From positions 208,243-272,242 of the forward strand of contig QKXI01000007.1 of assembly GCA_003367665.1 (NCBI GenBank): DNA of 64,000 nucleotides, in the 5' to 3' direction. The notes under the pieces were generated by a model. The model did no database searches and was not told the origin of the DNA. It worked only from the letters and a program-made list of their open reading frames with translations. Of the stretch, positions 7,544 to 15,475 are shown in pieces. The position numbers were made by a program, and so were the translations under genes. Source of the stretch: Leifsonia sp. ku-ls. Lineage in GTDB: Bacteria > Actinomycetota > Actinomycetes > Actinomycetales > Microbacteriaceae. How positions within the stretch are numbered: position 1 is the first letter of the stretch; the number at the start of each line of letters is the position of its first letter.

Positions 7544-8071
7544 ATGGCAGACAACCCGTATGTGGCGATCGCCGCGCAGTACGCCAGCGAGGACGAGGCG
7601 GTGGCCGACTTCGACGCGCTGCACGCGCACTTCAAGGACGCCGGAAAGCACGCGAAGTTCGACGCCGCGGTCGTCGTGCGCGACAAGGAGGGCAACGTCA
7701 CCATCCCGAAGCGCGGCGACGGCGCCAAGCACCACGGGGCGCGCAAGGGGCTCGCGATCGGCCTGGCCGGCGGCCTGGTCGTCGCCCTGTTCCCGGCGGT
7801 CGCGCTCGGCGGAGCGCTGCTGGTCGGCGGCGGCGCGGGCGCGGGCATCGGCGCCATCGCGGGCCACATCTCGAACAAGGCGTCCGCGGAAGACTTGAAG
7901 ACCATCAGTGAAACCCTGCACGCGGGCAGCGCGGGCATCGTGGTCGTCGTCCACCCCGACGACGCCGACGAGGTTCAGCAGCAGCTCGCCCACGCCAGCG
8001 GCGTGACCCGCAAGGAGATCGCCGTCGACGACGAGAAGCTCGACGACGAGGTCCAGGACGCCGCCGAGTAG
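7544..8071 (+). CDS. DUF1269-like membrane-associated protein
   Basis: 175 residues, starting at the ATG at 7544 behind GAGGAG. The N-terminus (YASEDEAVADFDALHAHFKD) and the line VVRDKEGNVTIPKR match the DUF1269-type pattern: an alpha/beta N-terminal half, then a glycine-rich hydrophobic hairpin (about residues 65-105, LAGGLVVALFPAVALGGALL and GAGAGIGAIAG), then a second alpha/beta half with VVVHPDDADEV. The hydrophobic part could be a membrane hairpin. The function of the family is unknown; members are often stress-associated in actinobacteria. Monocistronic. Downstream is a tRNA on the opposite strand. Confidence 0.75.
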   Translation: MADNPYVAIAAQYASEDEAVADFDALHAHFKDAGKHAKFDAAVVVRDKEGNVTIPKRGDGAKHHGARKGLAIGLAGGLVVALFPAVALGGALLVGGGAGAGIGAIAGHISNKASAEDLKTISETLHAGSAGIVVVVHPDDADEVQQQLAHASGVTRKEIAVDDEKLDDEVQDAAE

Positions 8072-8079
8072 CCGCGCAG

Positions 8080-8153
8080 TAGGGCGGACGGGACTTGAAC
8101 CCGTGACCGAGGAATTATGAGTTCCCTGCTCTGACCGGCTGAGCTACCGCCCC
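8080..8153 (-). tRNA. tRNA with CAU anticodon (elongator Met, or Ile2)
   Basis: The minus strand folds into a full cloverleaf: acceptor GGGGCGG with CCGCCCT, D-stem GCUC, anticodon stem-loop GGGAA-CUCAUAA-UUCCU, T-arm ACGGG-UUCAAGU-CCCGU. The anticodon is CAU. The anticodon stem lacks the three G:C pairs of initiators, so it is elongator Met or a lysidine-modified Ile2 tRNA; these cannot be told apart here by eye. CCA is not encoded. Confidence 0.93.
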
Positions 8154-8172
8154 GAACGTGCGCCTGCCCCGG

Positions 8173-9426
8173 TCACTCCGGGGCGGGCACGCGGGAGGCC
8201 GGGTCCGTCACCGGGTCGGCCACCGGCTCACCACGATACAGGCTTTCGAAGGTGCTGATCGTGGTCTGGATGTCGTGCGCGGCGACGATGCGGAGCGACG
8301 CGCGCTTGAGCACGTCGAGCTCCTCCTGCGGGAGGGTGAGGATGCGCTCCAGCTTGTCCGCGAGGTCCTGCGCGTCGCCCGGCCGGAACAGGTGTCCGTT
8401 CTCGCCGTCGTGCACCAGGTGCGGGAGCGCCATCGCGTCCGCCGCGACCACCGGCAGGCCGGAGGCCATCGCCTCCATCGTCGCGATCGACTGCAGCTCG
8501 GCGATCGACGGCATCGCGAACACCGTGGCGCGGGTGTACGCCTGCCGGAGCTCCTCGTCGCTGACGTAGCCGAGGAACTCCACCCGGTCGGCGATGCCGA
8601 GGTTCTCCGCCATCGCCTGCAGGTTCTTCAGCTGGTCGCCGCCTCCGACGATCTGCAGCCGGGCGTCCAGGTCGGCGGGCAGCAGCTTGACCGCGTTCAG
8701 CAGCACGTCGATCTGCTTCTCCCCCGTCACGCGCCCGACGAACAGGATGCGGTTGCCGGTGCGCGGCGAGAAGTCGGGGGTGTAGTTGCTCGCGTCGATC
8801 CCGCAGGAGATCGCGTGGACACCGCGGAGGCCCGTGGCCTTCTCGAGGAAGTCGGCCGCCCGGCGGGTCGGGGTGGTGACGGCCTCGGCGCGGTCGAAGC
8901 TGCGCCGGGCGTCGCGCCACTCGGCGGCGATCAGCACCTTCTGGAGGAACTTGGGGATGACCGTGAACTCCATGATGTTCTCGGGCATCACGTGGTTGGT
9001 CGCGACGATGCGGATGCCCCGCTTCTGCGCCTCATAGGCGAGGCCCCGGCCGACGACGATGTGCGACTGGAAGTGGACGACGTCGGGCTTCACCTCGTCG
9101 AGGATGCGGCGCGCGTTCGCCTTGCTCGTCCACGGCAGCGCGAACCGCAGCCAGTCGTGCGGGTACCAGCGCCAGCTGCGCAGCCGGTGGGCCGTCATCT
9201 TGCGACCCTCGTGCTCCTCGACCCAGGTGCCGTGCGTGCGGCTGGCGGCCGGCGCGACGATGTGGACGTCGTGGCCGCGGTCGACGAGGCCGGCGGCGAG
9301 ACGCTCCGCGAAGCGGGCGGCGCCGTTGACGTCGGGCGCGAACGTGTCGCAGCCCATGACGATGGTCAACGGCTTCTTGGCTGCCGGGGCGGGCGGGGTC
9401 GGATGCGGTCCGCTCGAATCAGGCAC
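8173..9426 (-). CDS. GT4 family glycosyltransferase
   Basis: 417 residues from the GTG at 9426, chosen because GAGGGA lies 10 nt upstream; an in-frame start 30 codons earlier has no such site. It is a GT-B fold retaining glycosyltransferase. The N-terminal acceptor half begins LTIVMGCDTFAPDVNGAA, with the glycine-rich loop typical of GT4, and the donor half carries ILFVGRVTGEKQ and the ExxxxxxE-type signature in AELQSIATMEAMASG. There is no signal peptide or membrane span, so it acts on the cytoplasmic face. The closest relatives I can think of are actinobacterial mannosyl- or glucosyltransferases of glycolipid synthesis (MgtA/PimB-like). The sugar and acceptor cannot be read from the sequence. 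Confidence 0.85.
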   Translation of the reverse strand: MPDSSGPHPTPPAPAAKKPLTIVMGCDTFAPDVNGAARFAERLAAGLVDRGHDVHIVAPAASRTHGTWVEEHEGRKMTAHRLRSWRWYPHDWLRFALPWTSKANARRILDEVKPDVVHFQSHIVVGRGLAYEAQKRGIRIVATNHVMPENIMEFTVIPKFLQKVLIAAEWRDARRSFDRAEAVTTPTRRAADFLEKATGLRGVHAISCGIDASNYTPDFSPRTGNRILFVGRVTGEKQIDVLLNAVKLLPADLDARLQIVGGGDQLKNLQAMAENLGIADRVEFLGYVSDEELRQAYTRATVFAMPSIAELQSIATMEAMASGLPVVAADAMALPHLVHDGENGHLFRPGDAQDLADKLERILTLPQEELDVLKRASLRIVAAHDIQTTISTFESLYRGEPVADPVTDPASRVPAPE

Positions 9427-9520
9427 GTGGTTCTTATCCCTCGGTCGTGGGCTTCGGAAGGCGAATCCGGCGACGGCGTTCGCGGGTCGGGCAGTGGGTG
9501 CGCCCGGTCGATTCAACGGC

Positions 9521-10486
9521 CTAGTCTAGGCTGCTTTCCTCCGCGACGTCCGTAATGCGGTCCGCCACCGGCGCGTCCGCCGCCGTCTGCGGGTGGTGCT
9601 TCGCCAGCTGGAACACGCCGAAGATGGCCACCGCGCCCGTGATCGCGAAGCCGAGCATGGCCCACCACGGCGCTCCCGCGGCCTCGTCGAGCACGACGAT
9701 GCCGATGGTCACGGCCACCAGCGGGTCGATCACGGTGAGGCCGGCGATGACGAGGTCGGGCGGTCCGGAGGCGTAGGCGTTCTGCACGAAGTAGGCGCCG
9801 AGCACGGCCGCGAGCAGCAGCGCGACGATGCAGGCGACGAGAAGCCAGTCCCACTCCTGGTTGGAGATGCGGTCGATGGCGACCTTCGCCAGCGTCGCGA
9901 CGAAGCCGTACAGCACGCCGGCGCCGACGACGTAGATGATCGCCTTGAACCGGTGGCGGAGGAACCAGAACAGCGCGCCGAACGCGATCAGCACCACCGC
10001 GAGCACGATCAGGATGACGATCAGCGCGCGGCTGCTGACCGGCAGGTCGCGCGCGAACACGGCGGCGAGCAGCACGAACGCGCCGACGCCGCTGACGCAG
10101 AGGATCACCGCCACCACCGAGCGGTGGTTCAGCTTCACGCCGCTGACCCGGGCGTTGAGGATGCTCGTGATCACGAGCCCGACGACGCCGAGCGGCTGCA
10201 CCAGGATGATCGGCGAGAGCTTGAGGCTGACCAGCTGGAACACGATGGCGAGGCCGAGCAGCAGCGTCCCGATGACCCAGGACGGCCGGGCGAGCAGCAG
10301 CCCGAGGTTGCGCAGGCTCATCCCGCCGTCGCCGTGCCCGGCGGAGGCCTCCACCTTGGCGACCCCGTGGTGCTGGAGCTGCGCGCCGACGGACAGGAAG
10401 CAGGCACCGATGAGCGCGACCGGGATGCCCAGGAGCTGGCTGGGCTGATAGGACAGGTCCAAAGCATCCATCAGTTCCGTACCCAC
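9521..10486 (-). CDS. DMT superfamily permease
   Basis: 321 residues with about nine or ten hydrophobic helices, including LLGIPVALIGACFLSVGAQL, PSWVIGTLLLGLAIVFQLV and ALIVILIVLAVVLIAFGALF, arranged as two similar halves as in drug/metabolite transporters. The second half holds DPLVAVTIGIVVLDE, which matches the final EamA-type helix region in which a conserved acidic residue follows the helix. The GTG at 10486 was kept; an ATG five codons on is possible. Transported substrate unknown. It lies on the same strand as the glycosyltransferase, 94 bp upstream, so they may be cotranscribed. Confidence 0.75.
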   Translation of the reverse strand: MGTELMDALDLSYQPSQLLGIPVALIGACFLSVGAQLQHHGVAKVEASAGHGDGGMSLRNLGLLLARPSWVIGTLLLGLAIVFQLVSLKLSPIILVQPLGVVGLVITSILNARVSGVKLNHRSVVAVILCVSGVGAFVLLAAVFARDLPVSSRALIVILIVLAVVLIAFGALFWFLRHRFKAIIYVVGAGVLYGFVATLAKVAIDRISNQEWDWLLVACIVALLLAAVLGAYFVQNAYASGPPDLVIAGLTVIDPLVAVTIGIVVLDEAAGAPWWAMLGFAITGAVAIFGVFQLAKHHPQTAADAPVADRITDVAEESSLD

Positions 10487-10526
10487 CCCACGACCCTACA
10501 AGGAATGATCCGGATAGTCTTGCTGA

Positions 10527-11093
10527 ATGGCCGTCCTCCCGATCCGGATCACCGGTGACCCCGTCCTCCACTCTCCCGCACGACCGGTCGACGGGATAGA
10601 CGACGAGCTGCGCACCCTGGTCGCCGACATGTTCGAGACGATGGACGAGGCTCCCGGCGTCGGCCTCGCCGCCCCGCAGGTGGGCCTGCCGCTCCGGCTG
10701 TTCGTCTACGGCTGGACCGACGACGACGGCGTGCTGCACCGCGGCGTCGCGATCAACCCGACCCTGTGGCTGAGCCCGCTTCCGGTGGGCGAGCTCGACG
10801 AGGACGCCGAGTCGGAGGGCTGCCTCTCGTTCCCGGGCGAGCGGTTCCCGCTCCGCCGCGCCGATCGGGCCATCCTGCAGGCGACCGACCTCGACGGCCA
10901 GGACTACGAGGTGCGGGCGGAGGGCTGGCTCGCCCGCATCTTCCAGCACGAGTACGACCACCTCGACGGCGTGCTGTACGTCGACCGGCTGGACCACCCC
11001 TACGGGAAGGCCGCCGCGAAGGCGCAGCGGAAGAACAGCTGGGGCGTTCCGGGGCTCAGCTGGCTGCCCGGCCGCGACCACCTGGAGGACTGA
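10527..11093 (+). CDS. def: Peptide deformylase
   Basis: 188 residues. All three signature motifs are present: GVGLAAPQVG (about 45-54), EGCLSFPG (about 98) with the metal-binding Cys, and HEYDHLDG (about 139) with two metal-binding His and the catalytic Glu. It removes the N-formyl group from new proteins using Fe2+. The residue after EGCLS is F, as in many actinobacterial type I enzymes. The ATG at 10527 starts 40 bp from the divergent permease gene. Confidence 0.95.
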   Translation: MAVLPIRITGDPVLHSPARPVDGIDDELRTLVADMFETMDEAPGVGLAAPQVGLPLRLFVYGWTDDDGVLHRGVAINPTLWLSPLPVGELDEDAESEGCLSFPGERFPLRRADRAILQATDLDGQDYEVRAEGWLARIFQHEYDHLDGVLYVDRLDHPYGKAAAKAQRKNSWGVPGLSWLPGRDHLED

Positions 11094-11105
11094 ACACGCG
11101 GCGGC

Positions 11106-11984
11106 TCACCTCCGCAGGTCGACCCCGTGCACGCCGTTGTGGTGCCGCAGCGCGGGGAACACCGCGGAGAGCGTGAACCCGACGCCCGGCACGGTCTGCG
11201 CGGTGAGTGTGCCGCCGAAGAGGGCGGCGCGCTCGCGCATCTCGATCAGGCCGGCGCCCTCGTAGTGCTCGGTGAGCGCGCGCACGTCGTCGGCGATGGT
11301 GTAGGCCGTCGCCTGGTCGACGCCCTCGCGGTCGAGCCCGAGCCGCCGGGCGGCGGCCCGGATGCCGTCGTCCTCGACGCTGACCTGCAGGCCTTCGTCC
11401 GTCCACGAGAAGCCGACGACGGCGTTCGTGCCCGGTCCGCCGTGCTTGAGGGCGTTCTCCAGACTGGTCTGCAGGATGCGGAACACCGCGAGCTCGGCGC
11501 CCTGGCGCAGCTCGAAGCGCTCGCCGGTCTCGGTGAACGACACCGCGAGTCCGGCCTCGCGCAGCACCCTGAACAGGTCGCGGGCGGAGTGCAGGCTCGG
11601 CTGCGGCAGGGCGGCGTCCTGCGCCTCCCGCGCCACCGCCTGCAGGCGCCGCAGGTCGGCGAGGGCGTCGCGCGCCGACGTCTCCAGCGCGCCCACCGAG
11701 CGCACGGCCGCGACGGGATCGCCCTCCGCGGCGTACCGGACGCCCTCGGCCTGGGAGACCAGGCGCGAGACCGACTGGATGGCGACGTCACCGAGGTCGC
11801 CGATGATGCGGAAGCGGCCGGCCTGCTCGGCGAGGTCGAGTTCGCGGTCGATGCGGTCCCACTCCGACTCCTGGCGGGCGTCGCGCAGCCGGACGCGACG
11901 CGTGCGCTCCCACAGCCAGAGGACCAGGAGGACGAGCGCGATCGCAGCCGCGGCGATCGCGGCGACGAGCGTGACGGTGGCCAT
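11106..11984 (-). CDS. Histidine-kinase-like ATPase lacking the phosphoacceptor His
   Basis: 292 residues from the ATG at 11984 (GGAGGAAAGG upstream). One N-terminal membrane helix (about 4-24), a linker, a dimerisation-like helix pair, then a HATPase domain with the N-box in RILQTSLENALKHGG and a G1-like box EDDGIRA; the end GAGLIEMRERAALFGG resembles the G2 region of NarL/DesK-type kinases. At the place of the usual RELHDxxAHS the protein reads RIIGDLGDVAIQSVS, so the phosphoacceptor histidine is Gly. No response regulator is adjacent. It may be a scaffold, phosphatase or anti-sigma-like ATPase rather than a kinase. An open frame extends about 270 codons upstream, but its composition and the strong ribosome site favour this start. 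Confidence 0.75.
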   Translation of the reverse strand: MATVTLVAAIAAAAIALVLLVLWLWERTRRVRLRDARQESEWDRIDRELDLAEQAGRFRIIGDLGDVAIQSVSRLVSQAEGVRYAAEGDPVAAVRSVGALETSARDALADLRRLQAVAREAQDAALPQPSLHSARDLFRVLREAGLAVSFTETGERFELRQGAELAVFRILQTSLENALKHGGPGTNAVVGFSWTDEGLQVSVEDDGIRAAARRLGLDREGVDQATAYTIADDVRALTEHYEGAGLIEMRERAALFGGTLTAQTVPGVGFTLSAVFPALRHHNGVHGVDLRR

Positions 11985-12130
11985 CCCTGTCCTTTCCTCC
12001 GCACGGCTGTGCGGACCGGTCGATCCTATCGGGGCGCCTCGCACGCGCCGGCGGGCGCCGTCCGAAGGTGTGGAGAACTCCGGACGACGCCCGCCTCTGT
12101 GCACCGTCGTGCAGTGCTCGTGCGGCGCGA

Positions 12131-12439
12131 TCAGGCGCTGTCGCGGTTGGCGCGCAGCACCTCGAGCCGGGCGCGGTACTCCTGCTCGTCGATGTCGCCG
12201 TTCGCGTAGCGCTGCGCCAGCGTCGACTCCGCCGACCGCGTCCCTCCGTTCCCCCAGCCGCCGTAGCCGCCACGCGCGATCGCGGCCCGCCGCCAACGAC
12301 GGCCGGCGAACGCGAAGAGCAGCACGAAGACGAGGATCCAGAAGATCGGGACGAAGATCCACCACCAGCCGGCGAAGTGCGGGCCGTACGCGACGACGCA
12401 CGGCGCCGAGGCGACCGCGGTGGCCAGTGAGCTGAGCAT
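12131..12439 (-). CDS. SHOCT-domain small membrane protein
   Basis: 102 residues from the ATG at 12439; a GTG nine codons earlier is an alternative, and neither has a strong ribosome site. One long hydrophobic stretch (HFAGWWWIFVPIFWILVFVL) is followed by a basic RRWRR stop and a Gly-rich linker. The C-terminus LAQRYANGDIDEQEYRARLE is a clear SHOCT motif, a short helix pair common at the ends of actinobacterial membrane proteins and thought to mediate oligomer or lipid contacts. No specific function is known. Confidence 0.75.
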   Translation of the reverse strand: MLSSLATAVASAPCVVAYGPHFAGWWWIFVPIFWILVFVLLFAFAGRRWRRAAIARGGYGGWGNGGTRSAESTLAQRYANGDIDEQEYRARLEVLRANRDSA

Positions 12440-12611
12440 GATGTGTCCAATCGGTGGGTGGTCCACGCCGTTCGCGGACCGTCACCGACAGCCTCGCCTG
12501 CGGTGCCTCGCCGCGAATCCGCCGGCGGGAGCGTTCGCGGGTACTCCACCGGGAGCAGGGTCGGCGACGACCCCCTGTCGCGTCGCCCTCCCCTAGACGT
12601 ACGATGCGCGC

Positions 12612-12809
12612 ATGAGCGAAATCGACGACCGCGGCCGCCCGGACGAGCCGGATGACGCCGTCTCCGAGTACGAGAACGACGAGGCCGACGACCGCGCGTC
12701 GCTCGAGCGCGAGGCGGGCCTGACGGCCTTGGGCGGACCGGGCTTCGGACACCTCTTCGACCAGGCGCCGCCGGACGACCGCGGCTTCGACGCCGAGCAC
12801 AACCGCTGA
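12612..12809 (+). CDS. Small acidic hypothetical protein
   Basis: 65 residues, ATG at 12612. Very acidic (D and E make up about a third), with no hydrophobic segment and low complexity near the N-terminus (DDRGRPDEPDD, EYENDEADDR). The ribosome site is poor. It is accepted because the amino-acid composition is unlike the Arg/Ala-rich noise frames of this GC-rich DNA. No family recognised. It sits in the divergent gap between the SHOCT gene and the sensor kinase. Confidence 0.45.
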   Translation: MSEIDDRGRPDEPDDAVSEYENDEADDRASLEREAGLTALGGPGFGHLFDQAPPDDRGFDAEHNR

Positions 12810-12903
12810 CCCGCCCGCGCGCCGCCCCGGTACTCCCCGGGGAGTAGCCGCCAGACGCCGCCGGAGGGACGCCGCGCACAGCCGGCGTGATTAGCATGAG
12901 GGG

Positions 12904-14202
12904 ATGCCGTGGAACGCGCCCCCCGATCCGGGCTCCGACGCGCCCACGCACGTGGCCTCCGGATCGCAGGCCGGCGGCCCCGTATCGCCCGGGCGGCCGC
13001 CGTGGCATGGCGCGGCCGACACCGACTCCGGCGGTCCCTGGCCGCGCGCACCGTGGGCGGCCAGGGAGCGCACGCACGGCGTCCGCTGGCTGGCCGTGAT
13101 CGTCGCCGCCCTGCTCCAGCTGCCCGGCCTGGCGATCGCGGCCGCGAACGCCTCCCACGATCCTCTGGCGCTCGGTCTCGCCCTGCTCGCGTTCGCCGCC
13201 TCGTTCGTCCTTCTCTTCGCCCGCTCGCATCCCGGCCCCACGGTGGTGACGGTCGCCGTGCTCTGTGCGCCCGCGATCGCGGTGACGACCGGGCCGCCGT
13301 TCTCTGCCGTGCCGCTGGCGTTCGCGGTCGTCAGCGCCGTGGTGCGCGGCGCGCGGGTGTGGGCCTGGTGGACGCTGGCCGGTTTCGCGCTCGTCGGCCC
13401 GGCCGCGGCGTTCCTGCTGCGCGGCGACCCCGCGGCCATGATCCGGCCACTGATCGTGGCGCTGGTGCTGTCCCTGCTCATCGGGGTCGGCGAGGCGCTG
13501 CGCAACCGGCGCGAGCGCTACCGTGAGGTCGCCCGCGCGGTCGCCGCGCGGCGCGAGGCCGCCGCCGAGGCGGAGCGGCTGCGCATCGCCCGCGAGCTGC
13601 ACGACGTGCTCGCTCACTCGCTGTCGCAGATCAGCGTCCAGGCCGGCGTCGGCCTGCACCTGTTCGACAGCCGGCCCGAGAAGGCGCGGGAGAGCCTGGA
13701 GGCGATCAAGACCACGAGCGGTCAGGCCCTGGAGGAGGTGCGCGGCGTCCTCGGCTTCCTCCGTGGGCCGGACGGCTACGCGGCGCGCTCCCCCGAGCCC
13801 GACCTGGCGCGCATCCCGGTGCTCGTCGAGACGTACCGTTCGGCCGGGCTGGACGTGACCTACCAGGCCGACCTGCGCTCCGCGCCGTCAGCGGCGGTGC
13901 AGCTCGCGCTGTACCGGATCGTGCAGGAGTCGCTCACCAACATCGGCCGGCACGCGCAGGCGACGACCGTGGCCATCCGGCTGGTCGAGGAGGACGGCTG
14001 GCTCGTGCTCACGGTGCAGGACGACGGCCGGGGGCTGCCTGCCGACGCCGCCCGCCGCGAGGGCGGCCGCGGCATGCTCGGGATGCGGGAGCGCGCCGAG
14101 CTGCTCGGCGGCCGCTTCGACGTGAGGGCGCCCGAGTCCGGCGGCGTCCTCGTCGAGGCCCGGCTGCCCCTCACGACGGCGGCAGAAGGAGGCGCCCGAT
14201 GA
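12904..14202 (+). CDS. Sensor histidine kinase, NarL/DesK type
   Basis: 432 residues. A disordered Pro/Gly-rich N-terminus of about 60 residues is followed by about four or five membrane helices (60-195), then a HisKA_3 dimerisation helix with the phosphoacceptor His233 in RIARELHDVLAHS, then a HATPase domain (VQESLTNIGRHAQ as N-box, QDDGRGLP as G1, GMLGMRERAELLGG as G2). There is no extracellular sensor domain, so it probably senses within or at the membrane. The stop overlaps the regulator start (ATGA), so the two form one operon. Confidence 0.92.
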   Translation: MPWNAPPDPGSDAPTHVASGSQAGGPVSPGRPPWHGAADTDSGGPWPRAPWAARERTHGVRWLAVIVAALLQLPGLAIAAANASHDPLALGLALLAFAASFVLLFARSHPGPTVVTVAVLCAPAIAVTTGPPFSAVPLAFAVVSAVVRGARVWAWWTLAGFALVGPAAAFLLRGDPAAMIRPLIVALVLSLLIGVGEALRNRRERYREVARAVAARREAAAEAERLRIARELHDVLAHSLSQISVQAGVGLHLFDSRPEKARESLEAIKTTSGQALEEVRGVLGFLRGPDGYAARSPEPDLARIPVLVETYRSAGLDVTYQADLRSAPSAAVQLALYRIVQESLTNIGRHAQATTVAIRLVEEDGWLVLTVQDDGRGLPADAARREGGRGMLGMRERAELLGGRFDVRAPESGGVLVEARLPLTTAAEGGAR

Positions 14203-14861
14203 TCCGCGTGCTGCTGGCGGACGACCAGCTCCTGGTCCGCGCGGGCTTCCGGGCGCTGCTCGAGGCCGAGCCCGACGTCGAGATCGTCGGAGAGGCGGGC
14301 ACCGGCCGCGACACCGTCGCGCTCGCCCGGGCGACGCATCCGGACGTGGTGCTGATGGACATCCGGATGCCCGACGGCGACGGCCTCTGGGCGACCGGCG
14401 AGATCGTCGCCGACCCGGACCTGGCCGGCACCCGCATCGTGATCGTGACCACCTTCGAGCTGGACGAGTACGTCGCACAGGCCATCGTGGCCGGCGCGAG
14501 CGGATTCCTGGTGAAGGACACGGAGCCGGTCGAGCTGATCCGCGCGGTCCACGTGGTCGCCGAAGGCGATGCGCTGCTCTCCCCCGGCGTCACTCGCCGC
14601 CTGCTGGAGCGCGTGTCCGACGGTCTGCGCCCCGCGCCCGATACCGCCGTGCTCGCGCAGCTGACCGACCGGGAGCGCGAGGTGCTCGAGCTCGTCGCGC
14701 ACGGCCTGACCAACACCGAGATCGGCGAGCGGCTCTACCTCAGCCCGCTCACCGCGAAGACGCACGTCTCCCGCATCATGACGAAGCTGGACGCCCGGGA
14801 CCGCGTCCACCTCGTCGTCCTCGCCTACGAGACGGGCCTCGTGCACCCGGGCTGGCAGTGA
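14199..14861 (+). CDS. LuxR/NarL-type response regulator
   Basis: 220 residues. The receiver domain has the acidic pocket (ADD at 7-9), phospho-acceptor Asp54 in VVLMDIRMPDG, the switch Thr in IVTTFE and Lys in FLVKDTEP. The C-terminal helix-turn-helix is LTDREREVLELVAHGLTNTEI through TAKTHVSRIMTKL. It binds DNA as a dimer when phosphorylated by the kinase just upstream, whose stop codon it overlaps. The target genes are unknown. Confidence 0.93.
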   Translation: MIRVLLADDQLLVRAGFRALLEAEPDVEIVGEAGTGRDTVALARATHPDVVLMDIRMPDGDGLWATGEIVADPDLAGTRIVIVTTFELDEYVAQAIVAGASGFLVKDTEPVELIRAVHVVAEGDALLSPGVTRRLLERVSDGLRPAPDTAVLAQLTDREREVLELVAHGLTNTEIGERLYLSPLTAKTHVSRIMTKLDARDRVHLVVLAYETGLVHPGWQ

Positions 14862-14962
14862 GACGCGAAGAGCATGACGCGGACGCAGCTGCCGGCGTGG
14901 GAGCTGGTCGAGTTCTGCAGGCAACATCGCGGCGGGGCTGCTCCCCCACCTCCAGACGCGAA

Positions 14963-15000
14963 GACGCCCTCGCCACAGCGCACGCTGAGTCGAGGGCATC
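14963..15000. terminator. Stem-loop between convergent genes
   Basis: GCCCTCG (14966-14972) pairs with CGAGGGC (14991-14997), and the loop itself holds CAGC/GCTG that can extend the stem. It lies between the response regulator and a gene on the opposite strand and probably acts in both directions. No clear T-run is present. Confidence 0.5.
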
Positions 15001-15068
15001 TTCCGACCGCCGTGATCGCCAGTGATGGGGACGGACGGCCACGTCGGCTGCTGCCCGTCAACCGTCGG

Positions 15069-15458
15069 TCATGGGCGCGGCCGACGGGCAGCGAGGAGCC
15101 CAGTCAGGAGGAGAAGCGCAACCTGCACGCCGACGGCGACCGCCATGAGCCAGCCGAGGCCGGGCACCGCGGCAACGGGGACGAGCAGGAGCGCCGGAAC
15201 GACGATCGCGCCGACGAGCGCCGTGAGGTTGAGCGATCGGTCTCTGCGGGCTGCCGGCCGAGTACGTGCGTTCATCGCGGGCACCGCGGCCGCGGCCGGC
15301 AGGAGGACCGCGAAGGTCGCCGCCGTGACCCACAGGGGCGGCGTCGTGTCGTGCAGGAGGAACGCCGTCGGCAGAGCGGTCGCGATCGCCAGGGCGGTCA
15401 GGAACACGATGGTCGGTGCGCCGACGTTGGGGACGTAGGGATGGTTCTGCGAAGTCAT
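15069..15458 (-). CDS. Small membrane protein, possible immunity partner
   Basis: 129 residues, ATG at 15458 with GGAAGGTG upstream. Four hydrophobic segments: TIVFLTALAIATALPTAFLL, LWVTAATFAVLLPAAAAVPA, LTALVGAIVVPALLLVPVAA and LMAVAVGVQVALLLLTGLLA, with a basic loop TRPAARRDRS in the middle. No family recognised. It starts 17 bp after the stop of the secreted Cys-rich protein, so the two are almost certainly cotranscribed. Size, topology and position are those of an immunity protein for an exported toxin, but this is inference. Confidence 0.7.
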   Translation of the reverse strand: MTSQNHPYVPNVGAPTIVFLTALAIATALPTAFLLHDTTPPLWVTAATFAVLLPAAAAVPAMNARTRPAARRDRSLNLTALVGAIVVPALLLVPVAAVPGLGWLMAVAVGVQVALLLLTGLLAARRPRP

Positions 15459-15475
15459 CGGAATCACCTTCCCGG

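Noticed and set aside
11985-12800. N-terminal extension of the kinase-like protein
   Set aside because: The frame is open upstream but contains Arg-rich noise and covers the SHOCT gene; a strong ribosome site precedes the ATG at 11984.
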